The translations under genes and the position numbers were made by a program. DNA of 40,733 bases, taken from assembly GCA_964403465.1 (NCBI GenBank), contig CAYOFY010000007.1, positions 1 through 40,733 of the forward strand, in the 5' to 3' direction. The notes under the pieces are model-generated. The model did no database searches, had not been told where the DNA came from, and saw only the letters and a list, made by a program, of their open reading frames with translations. Below, one piece after another: positions 24,430 through 31,910 of this stretch (positions are counted from its first letter, which is position 1; every line of letters starts with the position of its first letter). The DNA is from JAFGKM01 sp964403465 (lineage in GTDB: Bacteria > Ratteibacteria > UBA8468 > B48-G9 > JAFGKM01).

Positions 24430-25716
24430 GTGAAAATACGAAAGTTGAACCTGAATTTTGATATAGAACCATTTAAGATGCCGCTGGGATTCAAGGGCGG
24501 ATACCTGAGCGGCGGATGGCAGGCACTCGTGTGTGCCGAAACGGAATCCGACTTTGGCATCGGGATGGGAACGCAGAGTGTTTTATGGTCTGATGCAGGG
24601 GTCTTCTCTTCGCACAGCGAGTCCGGTGGGAATGCCCTCATGTTCGCCGTAACCGAATATGCTGCTTCTCTCCTGAAGAACAGGGAGGTTGAAAATCCTA
24701 TCAGTGCACAGGAGTCAATTCTTGAAGATGTGCACTCTTATGCAAAAAAAATTACCGGCAGGCATGACCTGAGAAAGACTTTTACGCTTAACGCTCTCGT
24801 GGCGCTGGATAACGCACTCTGGGTACTATACGCAAAAGAAAGCGGGAAGAAGGATTTTTGCCGGATGATTCCTTCCGAGTATCATGACGTTTTGAAGTAC
24901 AGGCATCCTCTTGTGGCCTGCATTCCGCTCATGTCATACGGTGTTCCTCTTGAAGATATAGGCAAGGCGATAGGGGAGGGTTACTTCACGCTCAAGATAA
25001 AGATAGGGTCAGACCCGGACAAGGACGGAGACCAGGAGAAAATGCTCAAGTGGGACATGGAAAGGATCAAAAGTATCCATGACATGTTCGGAGATATACC
25101 CACTGAGTATACGGAAAACGGAAGATTGCCATACTATTTTGACGCGAACGGAAGATACGATAGCAAGGGACGTTTGTGGAAACTCATCGATTTCATAGAC
25201 AGTATAGGCGCTCTGGACAGGGTTATAATAATGGAGGAGCCGTTCCCTGAAGAACTTGACGTGGACGTCAGTGATTTCCCCGTCAGAATTGTGGCTGATG
25301 AAAGCGCCCATACGCAGGAGGATACTCTCAAAAGGAGTCAGATGGGATATAGGGGAGTAGCCCTGAAACCGATAGCGAAAACACTGAGCATGACCCTGAA
25401 AATATTGAAAGCGGCGGAATCACGCAGCATGGATTATTTTTGTGCGGACCTTACCGTTATTCCTCCATTGCTTGAGTGGAATAAGAATATGGCCTGCCGT
25501 CTAAAACCGCTTCCGGGACTAAAAATACCCGTGGTTGAATCCAACGGCCATCAGCATTACCGCGAATGGAGCAAACTTGTATCCCGCCATCCCTTTCCCG
25601 AGGCAAGATGGGCAGAGCCGGTTAAGGGTATCTTTGAACTTGACGGGGACTTTTACAGGAAAAGCGGGGGTATCTATGATATCTCAGGATACTATGAAAA
25701 ACTGATAAGAGTATAG
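24430..25716 (+). CDS. Enolase-superfamily (mandelate racemase/muconate lactonizing) enzyme
   Basis: The 428-aa protein has the MR/MLE barrel signatures. KIKIG supplies Lys189 and Lys191. The metal ligands appear to be Asp238 (YYFDANGRY), Glu269 (IIMEEPF) and Asp290 (VADES), and Lys313 (ALKPIAK) lies on the opposite side. The family abstracts the alpha-proton of a carboxylate. The KxK plus second Lys pattern resembles dipeptide epimerases and muconate cycloisomerases, but the substrate cannot be assigned, and the C-terminal part ends with unusual WSKLVSRHPFPEARW. It starts at GTG 24430 with AGGAGG 7 nt upstream. It is divergent from ccdA, sharing a palindromic regulatory region. Confidence 0.8.
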   Translation: MKIRKLNLNFDIEPFKMPLGFKGGYLSGGWQALVCAETESDFGIGMGTQSVLWSDAGVFSSHSESGGNALMFAVTEYAASLLKNREVENPISAQESILEDVHSYAKKITGRHDLRKTFTLNALVALDNALWVLYAKESGKKDFCRMIPSEYHDVLKYRHPLVACIPLMSYGVPLEDIGKAIGEGYFTLKIKIGSDPDKDGDQEKMLKWDMERIKSIHDMFGDIPTEYTENGRLPYYFDANGRYDSKGRLWKLIDFIDSIGALDRVIIMEEPFPEELDVDVSDFPVRIVADESAHTQEDTLKRSQMGYRGVALKPIAKTLSMTLKILKAAESRSMDYFCADLTVIPPLLEWNKNMACRLKPLPGLKIPVVESNGHQHYREWSKLVSRHPFPEARWAEPVKGIFELDGDFYRKSGGIYDISGYYEKLIRV

Positions 25717-26385
25717 TTACCTCGCCTTGATTGCGAGAATTCTTACCATGTCGCCCGCTTTCTTGATGCAGTCAATCACGTCTTCAAGGTTGTCTATCAT
25801 TTCGTAGATCAATATGGTCAGTTGCGGACTCATCTGTGTTTTTATGAGGGCCTTTATCAGTTCCCGCCTCCTGTCATCTCCCTCTTCTTCAAGAGTTTCA
25901 ATCTGAGCGCAATCCTCCATGACCCTGTTGGCATCGCTTTTCACCAGGGCATTTATCGCGGTCTTCACCTTTTCCCCTGCCTTCACGGCGAGCAGACTGT
26001 TTTCCAGGAGCAGCCTGTCAAGTTCTTCCGACGGTTCTTTCTCAAAGAATTCAAGCAGACGGACAACCCCTTTTGCGCTGTCGGCTATATCGTTCAGACT
26101 TTCGTTCAGGAGGATCAAATCCTCCCTGTCGGGAGGAAGCAACATGCCTTTTGACAGTTCTTTCATCATGGTTTTTTTAAGTTCATCACCATCATGTTCG
26201 GCATTCTTGACTCTCACTATATGCTCATTCTTCCCTTCTATGTCCTTATCCATAAGGGATTCGATGCTGTTTTTCATTTCCAGCACGCACTCATAGGATT
26301 TTTCCACGTGTTTCAGAGCAAGGTTGAGCACCTCCTTTTCTTCTTTTTCTCCCAGCCATGCGAAAATATTTCTTGTCCTTTCCAT
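25717..26385 (-). CDS. DUF47 (PhoU-like) partner of the phosphate transporter
   Basis: The 222-aa all-helical protein (MERTRNIFAWLGEKEEKEV..., LAIKAR end) belongs to the DUF47/TIGR00153 family. It has PhoU-like three-helix bundles with repeated acidic and hydrophobic heptads (AEHDGDELKKTMMKELSKG, IETLEEEGDDRRRELIKAL) that bind metals. Members are almost always encoded next to Pit transporters and are thought to regulate them. The ATG at 26385 has GGAGG a few nt upstream; a longer in-frame extension overlaps the pit gene and is not native. It starts 11 bp after the pit stop, so the two are co-transcribed. Confidence 0.85.
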   Translation of the reverse strand: MERTRNIFAWLGEKEEKEVLNLALKHVEKSYECVLEMKNSIESLMDKDIEGKNEHIVRVKNAEHDGDELKKTMMKELSKGMLLPPDREDLILLNESLNDIADSAKGVVRLLEFFEKEPSEELDRLLLENSLLAVKAGEKVKTAINALVKSDANRVMEDCAQIETLEEEGDDRRRELIKALIKTQMSPQLTILIYEMIDNLEDVIDCIKKAGDMVRILAIKAR

Positions 26386-26396
26386 GTTATCCTCCG

Positions 26397-27365
26397 TTAT
26401 TTTACTAAAAGCGTGAACAAGGTGACAGCCACATAAGAAATTATACCGGAAATAACCGGCGTCAGGGCCCACGTCATTATTATTTCCCTCGCCAGCTTCA
26501 GATTCATTGTCTTTATACCCTGGACTATGCCCGTACCCCATAATGCACCCACGATTGAATGCGACGTGGATACCGGAATTCCATAATGCGTATAGATATG
26601 GACGTTTAGCGCCGAGGCCACTTCAAGAGACACGGTCATCAGAGGGGTAAGGTTTGCTATCTTGAAACCAACCGTTTCAATAACCCTGTAGCCCCATGTG
26701 ACAACTCCCAGGATTATCGCAGCGGCTCCAAGCGCAGCGGCCGATTGGGAGGTGAATTTCTGCGTACCGAAAAGTATGCCCGTGGCGTTTGCAACGTCAT
26801 TTGCACCCCACGTGAAGGCAAGATAAGCGCTTGTGGCATATATGAGAATATAGATTAAGGGGCGCTCCAATCTTCTTATGAAAGGGATTCTGAAAAAAGT
26901 TTTGAAAAGCGAATAGATCAATATCGCAAGGAGACAGGAACCCAGGGGAGTAAGAACCCAGCAGATGAATATCTGCCATATTTTCTCCCAGTGGATGGTG
27001 GTGTTCAGTGCGAGCCCTCCGCCGGCAACCGCGCCCACTATGGAGTGAGAAGTTGAAACAGGAAACTTCTTGTAGGTTGCCAGAGTAACCCAGAGCGCAG
27101 CACTGAAAAGGGCGAACAGCGCGAGTATGCTGGCCTCAGCATGGGGAAGTTCGTTCAGGGCAACAACCCCCCTGCCTATGGTCTTGATAACATTGCCTCC
27201 GAGAGTTACTGCACCGAGAAAGCTGAAAAAACATGTGATGGCTATACCGGTTCCAATCGGCATCATCCCTGAACCGATATCTGCCCCGACGCAATTGGCG
27301 GCATCATTTGCCCCCATGGACCAGCCCGTGTAGATAGCCGCAATTATTATCAGTCCAAGAATCAT
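26397..27365 (-). CDS. pit: PiT-family inorganic phosphate transporter
   Basis: The 322-aa membrane protein has the two PiT signature repeats in inverted topology: GANDAANCVGADIGSG near the N terminus and WGANDVANATGILFG in the second half. Each is followed by a PVSTSHSIVGA motif (FPVSTSHSIVGAVAGGG and IPVSTSHSIVGALWGTG). It couples phosphate import to H+ or Na+. It forms a two-gene minus-strand operon with the DUF47 gene. GAAGGGA lies upstream of the ATG and a TATAAT box (27402-27407 on the minus strand) is a likely -10 element with a weak -35. Confidence 0.9.
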   Translation of the reverse strand: MILGLIIIAAIYTGWSMGANDAANCVGADIGSGMMPIGTGIAITCFFSFLGAVTLGGNVIKTIGRGVVALNELPHAEASILALFALFSAALWVTLATYKKFPVSTSHSIVGAVAGGGLALNTTIHWEKIWQIFICWVLTPLGSCLLAILIYSLFKTFFRIPFIRRLERPLIYILIYATSAYLAFTWGANDVANATGILFGTQKFTSQSAAALGAAAIILGVVTWGYRVIETVGFKIANLTPLMTVSLEVASALNVHIYTHYGIPVSTSHSIVGALWGTGIVQGIKTMNLKLAREIIMTWALTPVISGIISYVAVTLFTLLVK

Positions 27366-27472
27366 CGTATCCCTTCTTTTTCTTGATTATCCAACGCTGA
27401 CATTATACAATGAAAAAGTTTTAACCTGAAATAAATTATGGACAGACGTACGCGTTAAGGAGAAAATAGGCC

Positions 27473-28330
27473 ATGTCATATGAAAGAAGTTGTGCAGGAA
27501 TAAGTGCAGGGCAGATCCGTCGGCGCATGGGATGTTCCACGTTGGCACTCGGGATTACCGAGCGTTTTGGAGCCAGGGAAATTTCCATGATACGGGCGGC
27601 AGGAATCACCCGTCTTGAGATATGCGGTTATAATCCTCCGTCCCATTTCGATTTTCACAATCCTGCCCAGGTCTCCGAGATCAAGGCAGAATGTCGTAAA
27701 CAGGATGTTTCCATCGTCTCGGTTCACGGACCTGGTATCGGATTCATCTACGATACTCCGTACGAAGAACTGCGGAAAGCAATTGTTAAGGAACTCACAT
27801 TTTGTGCGCGGGTTGCCGAAGAGATGGGGGCCAGTGTTTTTGTTACGCACATCGGAATGGCCGGGCCGGATACCTGTTCAGAAAGAACCATGATTGACCT
27901 TTTGGAAAAACTCTGTGATAGCGCCATCAGGATTACCGTTGAGAATGGTGTTGAACTGGGCGTTTTTGCTGATTTTGTCAACCGAATAGGTTCTGATAAT
28001 CTGGGTATGGTTGTTGATATAGGACATACCCGTGATTCCGAAGGTGTGAACCCTTTCACCAAAAAAAACCGGGCTTATGAACTGATGGTTGGTTGCGGAC
28101 AGCGACTCTTTCATGTTCATCTGCATGATTTTGCGGATACGGGTGACCATCATCCCCCCTTTGATGGGAATATAAGATGGGAAGAGATATTCCGTGCCCT
28201 CCAGGATATGGGCTACGAAGGCGAGTTCATGTTTGAAGCGGCTCCAAAAATATCTGTTGAAGACACGCTGCGCAAAATCGCTGCATTTCCACAGCAATTT
28301 GTGAATAGATACGGCCTGAAGAACCTGTAA
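27473..28330 (+). CDS. Sugar-phosphate isomerase/epimerase (AP endonuclease family 2 TIM barrel)
   Basis: The 285-aa protein has the xylose-isomerase-like barrel with the usual metal-binding set: Glu in RITVENGVELGVFAD, Asp and His in MVVDIGHTRD, His in LFHVHLHDFADTGDHHPPF and Glu in FMFEAAP. These enzymes isomerise or epimerise keto sugars, inositol derivatives or 2-keto sugars; the substrate is unknown. The ATG at 27473 follows AAGGAG by about 12 nt. MGCSTLALG at 27527 is an alternative start that fits family N termini well. It stands alone between the divergent pit operon and the oxidative-defence block. Confidence 0.8.
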   Translation: MSYERSCAGISAGQIRRRMGCSTLALGITERFGAREISMIRAAGITRLEICGYNPPSHFDFHNPAQVSEIKAECRKQDVSIVSVHGPGIGFIYDTPYEELRKAIVKELTFCARVAEEMGASVFVTHIGMAGPDTCSERTMIDLLEKLCDSAIRITVENGVELGVFADFVNRIGSDNLGMVVDIGHTRDSEGVNPFTKKNRAYELMVGCGQRLFHVHLHDFADTGDHHPPFDGNIRWEEIFRALQDMGYEGEFMFEAAPKISVEDTLRKIAAFPQQFVNRYGLKNL

Positions 28331-28361
28331 ACCTTTCATAAAAAGAATTCTGGACGAATAC

Positions 28362-28389
28362 TTGATTTAATTTTTTTTTGAGGTATAAT
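28362..28389 (+). promoter_or_regulatory. Promoter for the ogg-perR block, probably giving a leaderless mRNA
   Basis: TTGATT (28362-28367) and a perfect TATAAT (28384-28389) are 16 bp apart. The predicted start (about 7 nt downstream) coincides with the ATG at 28396. The GAGGT in between lies in the spacer and -10 region, so it would not be in the transcript. Confidence 0.5.
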
Positions 28390-28395
28390 TCTTCT

Positions 28396-29031
28396 ATGAG
28401 TGAAATTATTACAAGATTGAAAAGAGTGCATAAAGAGATACGGCCGCTGATAGTTGAGAGACTTGAAGAATTCAGAAAAAACGATACCGAAGAAAAAGTA
28501 AAGAAAGAGTTTTTCTTCTGCCTGCTGACTCCCCAGTGCAAGGCGAGGGTTTGCTGGCAGAATGTTGAAAATCTTTCCAGAAGCGGGATTCTGTACAGGG
28601 GTAACGCAAGAGAAGTTTCGGAGAATTTTTGGGGAGTAAGGTTCAGAAACAATAAGGCACGATACATTGTTGAAGCTCGCAGGAAATTTTTCAATGGCAA
28701 TGGCAATTTCATGGAAATGCTTTCGGGGGGAGGGGATGGAAAAACGTTAAGGAAATACCTGGCGGAAAATGTCAGAGGCATGGGTTATAAGGAAGCAAGT
28801 CATTTTCTGCGAAATATCGGTAGAGGCGAAGAACTGGCCATACTTGACAGGCATATACTCAGAGGTCTGGCAATGACCGGGGTCATAAAGAAAATGCCCG
28901 AAGCGCTGACTGCCAGGGACTACCTTTTCATAGAAGAATCCATGAATAGCTTTTCCACGGGGATAAGAATACCAATGTCGCATCTGGATTTCGTATTCTG
29001 GTATTTTTTCAACAAGGAGGTTTTCAAATGA
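28396..29031 (+). CDS. ogg: 8-oxoguanine DNA glycosylase/lyase, Ogg2 type
   Basis: The protein has 211 aa from the ATG at 28396; an in-frame TTG at 28378 is less likely. The helix-hairpin-helix GPD region contains GMGYKEASHFLRNIG with catalytic Lys132 and ELAILDRHIL with catalytic Asp151, the pair that defines archaeal-type Ogg2 bifunctional glycosylases. It excises 8-oxoguanine and nicks the abasic site. Ogg2 is mainly archaeal and sporadic in anaerobic bacteria, so transfer is plausible. The stop codon overlaps the ATG of perR by 4 nt, placing DNA repair under the same transcript as the peroxide sensor. Confidence 0.85.
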   Translation: MSEIITRLKRVHKEIRPLIVERLEEFRKNDTEEKVKKEFFFCLLTPQCKARVCWQNVENLSRSGILYRGNAREVSENFWGVRFRNNKARYIVEARRKFFNGNGNFMEMLSGGGDGKTLRKYLAENVRGMGYKEASHFLRNIGRGEELAILDRHILRGLAMTGVIKKMPEALTARDYLFIEESMNSFSTGIRIPMSHLDFVFWYFFNKEVFK

Positions 29032-29438
29032 AACAGGCGGAAATCATGAAAAAATTGCGGGAAAACGGCATTCAGGCGTCTTACCAGCGCATGAAAATCT
29101 TTGAGTATCTTGTAAGGAACAGGACGCATCCCACGGTGGAAGATATATATAAACATCTCTGTCCGAAGATTCCGACTCTGTCAAAGACAACGATCTACAA
29201 CACGTTGAAAATACTCGTTGACAGGAAGGTTGTATCACAGGTTACCGTGGAAGAAAATGAGGTCAGATATGATTATTCAGAGAGTTCACATCTGCACTTC
29301 AAATGCAAGGGTTGCGGCGAACTCTACGATATTTTTCACAGATGTGCCCTGCTGAACGAGAAAGAAATCGATGGTCATTCCATAGAGGAGCACCATCTTT
29401 ATCTGAAGGGACTGTGCAGAAATTGCAGGAAGAGCTGA
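29028..29438 (+). CDS. perR: Peroxide-sensing Fur-family repressor PerR
   Basis: The 136-aa protein has an N-terminal winged helix (TTIYNTLKIL recognition helix) and a C-terminal dimerisation domain. All five regulatory metal ligands of Bacillus subtilis PerR are present at a constant offset of three: His34, Asp82, His88, His90 and Asp101. The structural zinc site is CxxC plus CxxC (Cys93, Cys96, Cys130, Cys133). Asp82, rather than Glu, favours peroxide sensing over Fur-type iron sensing. It probably represses the downstream rubredoxin, reductase and ferritin genes. It is coupled to ogg by the ATGA overlap. No clear PerR box was found. Confidence 0.85.
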   Translation: MKQAEIMKKLRENGIQASYQRMKIFEYLVRNRTHPTVEDIYKHLCPKIPTLSKTTIYNTLKILVDRKVVSQVTVEENEVRYDYSESSHLHFKCKGCGELYDIFHRCALLNEKEIDGHSIEEHHLYLKGLCRNCRKS

Positions 29439-29484
29439 AAATCTTAACCCCTCGTGAAAAATACCGGGGGCAAGGGAGGCTTTC

Positions 29485-29655
29485 ATGAGCAGGTACGTGT
29501 GCACGGTGTGCGGGTATATTTACGACCCGGCAAAAGGCGACCCGGATAACGGCATCGCCCCCGGCACAAGTTTTGAGGAGTTGCCTGAGAATTGGGTTTG
29601 TCCTGAATGCGGAGCAGGGAAAGACCAGTTTGAAAAAGAAAACGGGCGACTGTAA
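29485..29655 (+). CDS. Rubredoxin
   Basis: The 56-aa protein has two rubredoxin knuckles, YVCTVCGYIYDP (Cys6, Cys9) and WVCPECGAGK (Cys39, Cys42), which hold one Fe(SCys)4 centre. The intervening GDPDNGIAPGTSFEELPENW is standard for short anaerobic rubredoxins. It carries single electrons to superoxide reductase, rubrerythrins and flavodiiron proteins, several of which follow in the same operon. GGGAGG precedes the ATG by about 5 nt. The flavodiiron gene starts 14 bp after the stop, preceded by AGGAGAG. Confidence 0.95.
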   Translation: MSRYVCTVCGYIYDPAKGDPDNGIAPGTSFEELPENWVCPECGAGKDQFEKENGRL

Positions 29656-29669
29656 TAAAAGGAGAGAAG

Positions 29670-30680
29670 ATGATCATTCAAGAGATAAGAAAAAACGTAC
29701 TGGGAATAATTATGAATGACTGGGACAGGAGACTTTTTGATGAACTGATCCCTCTGCCCGACGGTACCACGTACAATGCGTATCTTATTAAGGACGAGAA
29801 GAATGTCTTGATTGACACATCGGATCCGAGAAAAACTGATAAGTTCCTCAGGACTCTGAAATCCCTCGGCATTGAAAAGATTGACTACGTTGTTTCAAAT
29901 CATTCGGAACAGGACCACTCGGGAAGCATCCCGCTTGTTCTTGAGCAATACCCTGATTCCATGGTAATAACAAGTGAGAAAGGAGCTGATTTCCTCAAGA
30001 AGCTGCTTCTTGTTCCCGAAGAAAGATGCATTAAAGTACGGGATCAAGAGGTTATATCTATCGGCAGTAGAACATTGAAGTTTTTGCATACCCCATGGGT
30101 GCACTGGCCCGAAACAATTGTCACTTACAGTGCTGACGACAGAATACTTTTCCCGTGTGACCTTTTCGGTTCGCACCTTGCCACAGGCGTGTTTTACAGT
30201 TCGTCCAATGAAAAAGTGCATGAAGCCGCGAAAAGGTATTACGCGGAAATCATGATGCCATTTCGTACAAATATAAGGAAGCATCTGCAGGTTCTGGATA
30301 GACTTGATATTGATATCATTGCGCCAAGCCANNNNNNNNNNNNNNNNNNNNNNNNNNNNNNNNNNNNNNNNNNNNNNNNNNNNNNNNNNNNNNNNNNNNN
30401 NNNNNNNNNNNNNNNNNNNNNNNNNNNNNNNAGCCATGGTCCTGTCCACGATAATCCCGGGTTCATAACGGATGCTTACAGGGACTGGGTATCCGATGAT
30501 GTGAAAAACGAAGTTGTGATTCCCTATGTTTCAATGCATGGCAGTGTTTTAAGGATGATTGATTTTTTTGCCGATGCACTCATAGAGAAGGGCATTAACG
30601 TAAAACCATATAACCTTACGGTGACAGACATAGGTGAACTGGCAATATCGCTGGTGGATGCCGCAACCGTAAGGCAATAG
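29670..30680 (+). CDS. Flavodiiron protein (rubredoxin:oxygen oxidoreductase), truncated in the flavodoxin domain
   Basis: The frame has 336 codons including the 100-N gap; removing the gap and a 5-bp duplicated end gives about 301 aa. The diiron-binding lactamase domain is intact: His78-x-Glu80-x-Asp82-His83 (SNHSEQDHSG), His145, Asp164 (FPCDLFG) and, across the gap, His of the SHGP motif. The flavodoxin domain starts normally (VVIPYVSMHGSVLRM) but stops after SLVDAATV, where full-length proteins (about 400 aa) continue with GxPT and the rest of the FMN site. The other frames do not resume it, so about 100 residues are lost. It would reduce O2 or NO to water or N2O with rubredoxin electrons. 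It may be inactive. Confidence 0.75.
   Translation: MIIQEIRKNVLGIIMNDWDRRLFDELIPLPDGTTYNAYLIKDEKNVLIDTSDPRKTDKFLRTLKSLGIEKIDYVVSNHSEQDHSGSIPLVLEQYPDSMVITSEKGADFLKKLLLVPEERCIKVRDQEVISIGSRTLKFLHTPWVHWPETIVTYSADDRILFPCDLFGSHLATGVFYSSSNEKVHEAAKRYYAEIMMPFRTNIRKHLQVLDRLDIDIIAPSXXXXXXXXXXXXXXXXXXXXXXXXXXXXXXXXXXSHGPVHDNPGFITDAYRDWVSDDVKNEVVIPYVSMHGSVLRMIDFFADALIEKGINVKPYNLTVTDIGELAISLVDAATVRQ
30332..30431. other. 100-N scaffold gap inside the flavodiiron gene, probably artefactual
   Basis: AGCCA ends the left side and begins the right side of the Ns. Deleting 105 bp (35 codons) joins IIAPS directly to HGPV, giving the flavodiiron motif PSHGP in frame. The gap therefore probably represents two contigs overlapping by 5 bp rather than missing sequence. 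Confidence 0.8.
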
Positions 30681-30790
30681 AATATTGCAAAGAAAATCAC
30701 TGATATGGCAATAACGCATGGCAGATAGCAGTGAAAGAGAAACTTGAATTGTATGCTATGACCATATGCTGGATATGATAAAGGAGGTGG

Positions 30791-31177
30791 ATGAAAATGA
30801 AAGCGCTTTTTCAAAGCGGAGACTGGGCGAAAGAGAAGCATGTACCTGTCCTGGAAATACTGGAGAAGGATAGAGAGAAAGGCATCAAGGTGAGAATATC
30901 CGTCGGGAAGGGGATACCTCATCCCAACACGACTGCCCATCATATTGCTTGGATGGAAGTATATTTCCTTCCAGAAGGCGGGAAGTTTCCATACCATATA
31001 GGAAAGGTTGAATTTGCTTCTCACGGAGCTTCGACGGAAGGGGCTGACACAAGCACCGTGTATTCTGTTCCTGAAGCCGTGTTGACATTTAGAACAGGGA
31101 AGAACGGGATGTTATATGCTGCTTCCTACTGCAATATTCACGGTCTGTGGGAAGGAGAGGCGACACTGGTAACCTGA
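30791..31177 (+). CDS. Superoxide reductase (neelaredoxin type)
   Basis: The 128-aa protein lacks the N-terminal desulforedoxin iron site, so it is the one-iron class II form. The catalytic Fe(His)4Cys ligands are all visible: His17 in EKHVPV, His44 in GIPHPNTT, His50 in AHHIAW, and Cys114 with His117 in YCNIHGLW. Glu15-Lys16 upstream of His17 are the conserved residues that guide superoxide. It reduces superoxide to peroxide using rubredoxin electrons without making O2. AAGGAGGT is 3 nt before this ATG; the second ATG at 30797 is at a better spacing. It follows the truncated flavodiiron gene and precedes the Dps-like ferritin. Confidence 0.9.
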   Translation: MKMKALFQSGDWAKEKHVPVLEILEKDREKGIKVRISVGKGIPHPNTTAHHIAWMEVYFLPEGGKFPYHIGKVEFASHGASTEGADTSTVYSVPEAVLTFRTGKNGMLYAASYCNIHGLWEGEATLVT

Positions 31178-31193
31178 AAAGGAGGAAAGGAAA

Positions 31194-31676
31194 ATGGAGA
31201 GAAAGGGTAAGGAGCTGGTGAAGGGCGATATCAAGCAGATACTTGAGATGCTGAACAAGGCGTTGTCCGACGAATGGCTGGCCTATTACCAGTACTGGAT
31301 AGGCGCAAAGGTTATTGCGGGGCCGATGAGAGGACAGGCAATAGCGGAATTGACAGAACACGCGGGTGATGAACTCAGGCATGCCACGATGATTACTGAC
31401 AGGATTCTGCAGCTCGGCGGGACGCCCGTCCTGAAACCTGAGGATTGGTATAAACTGACAAACTGCGGTTATGACGCTCCTGAGGATCCGAAGGTGGTTT
31501 CCATATTGAAACAGAACATAAAGGGTGAGCAGTGTGCGATTACCGTGTATAAGAAACTGAGCGAGTTTTTGAAGGATAAAGACCCGATAACCTTTTATAT
31601 AATTCTGGAGATTCTTAAGGATGAGGTTGAGCATGAAGATGACCTGATGAATCTTCTTGAAGATATGAAAGGATAG
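31194..31676 (+). CDS. Dps-like ferritin (DPSL / thioferritin type)
   Basis: The 160-aa four-helix bundle protein carries diiron ligands in SDEWLAYYQYW, ELTEHAGDELRHA and LKDEVEHEDDL. Two Cys residues (NCGYDAP and GEQCAI, 23 residues apart) flank the ferroxidase site as in archaeal DPSL and thioferritins. Such proteins store iron in a 12-mer and use it to remove peroxide, protecting DNA. The distinction from bacterioferritin rests on the Cys pair and length. It is 17 bp downstream of superoxide reductase, whose product (H2O2) it would consume. AGGAGG lies upstream of the ATG. Confidence 0.8.
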   Translation: MERKGKELVKGDIKQILEMLNKALSDEWLAYYQYWIGAKVIAGPMRGQAIAELTEHAGDELRHATMITDRILQLGGTPVLKPEDWYKLTNCGYDAPEDPKVVSILKQNIKGEQCAITVYKKLSEFLKDKDPITFYIILEILKDEVEHEDDLMNLLEDMKG

Positions 31677-31783
31677 AAAAAGACTGTATACTGATAGCAC
31701 AAGCAGGATGCCTGGCGAATCGGAAACATTGCATGCAGAGTGAAATCTTATTGATGGGAATACATGGAGGAGGTGAGATATAA

Positions 31784-31909
31784 ATGTGCAAGTGCTGCTG
31801 TGGAGGGACAAAAAAGGACGAGGGTAAGGTATACGAGTGCAAGAAATGCGGAAAAACGCGCAAGGAACCAAAGTATTGCTGTGGCGAGATGATGAAGGAA
31901 AAGAAATAA
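31784..31909 (+). CDS. 41-aa cysteine-rich protein, probable zinc ribbon
   Basis: MCKCCCGGTKKDEGK... ending in YCCGEMMKEKK has eight Cys in 41 residues, in the arrangement CKCCC, CKKC and CC. It has no match that I recognise. Two CxxC-type clusters could bind zinc or an iron-sulfur centre. GGAGGAGGTGAG is about 7 nt upstream of the ATG, a strong site, and the flavoprotein gene starts 2 bp after its stop. It is therefore a real, co-transcribed gene and not a chance ORF. A metal-buffering or electron-transfer accessory role is inference from position only. Confidence 0.75.
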   Translation: MCKCCCGGTKKDEGKVYECKKCGKTRKEPKYCCGEMMKEKK

Positions 31910-31910
31910 G

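Noticed and set aside
26386..26541. N-terminal extension of the DUF47 ORF into pit
   Set aside because: It is a shadow of the pit coding sequence; GGAGG sits directly before the ATG at 26385.
29439..29484. Hairpin or terminator between perR and rubredoxin
   Set aside because: The CCCC...GGGG pairing is only four bases with a long loop and no T-tract.
30681..30790. Continuation of the flavodoxin domain in another frame after the flavodiiron stop
   Set aside because: Translation of the other two frames gives short unrelated peptides with stops, with no GxPT or later FMN-loop motif.
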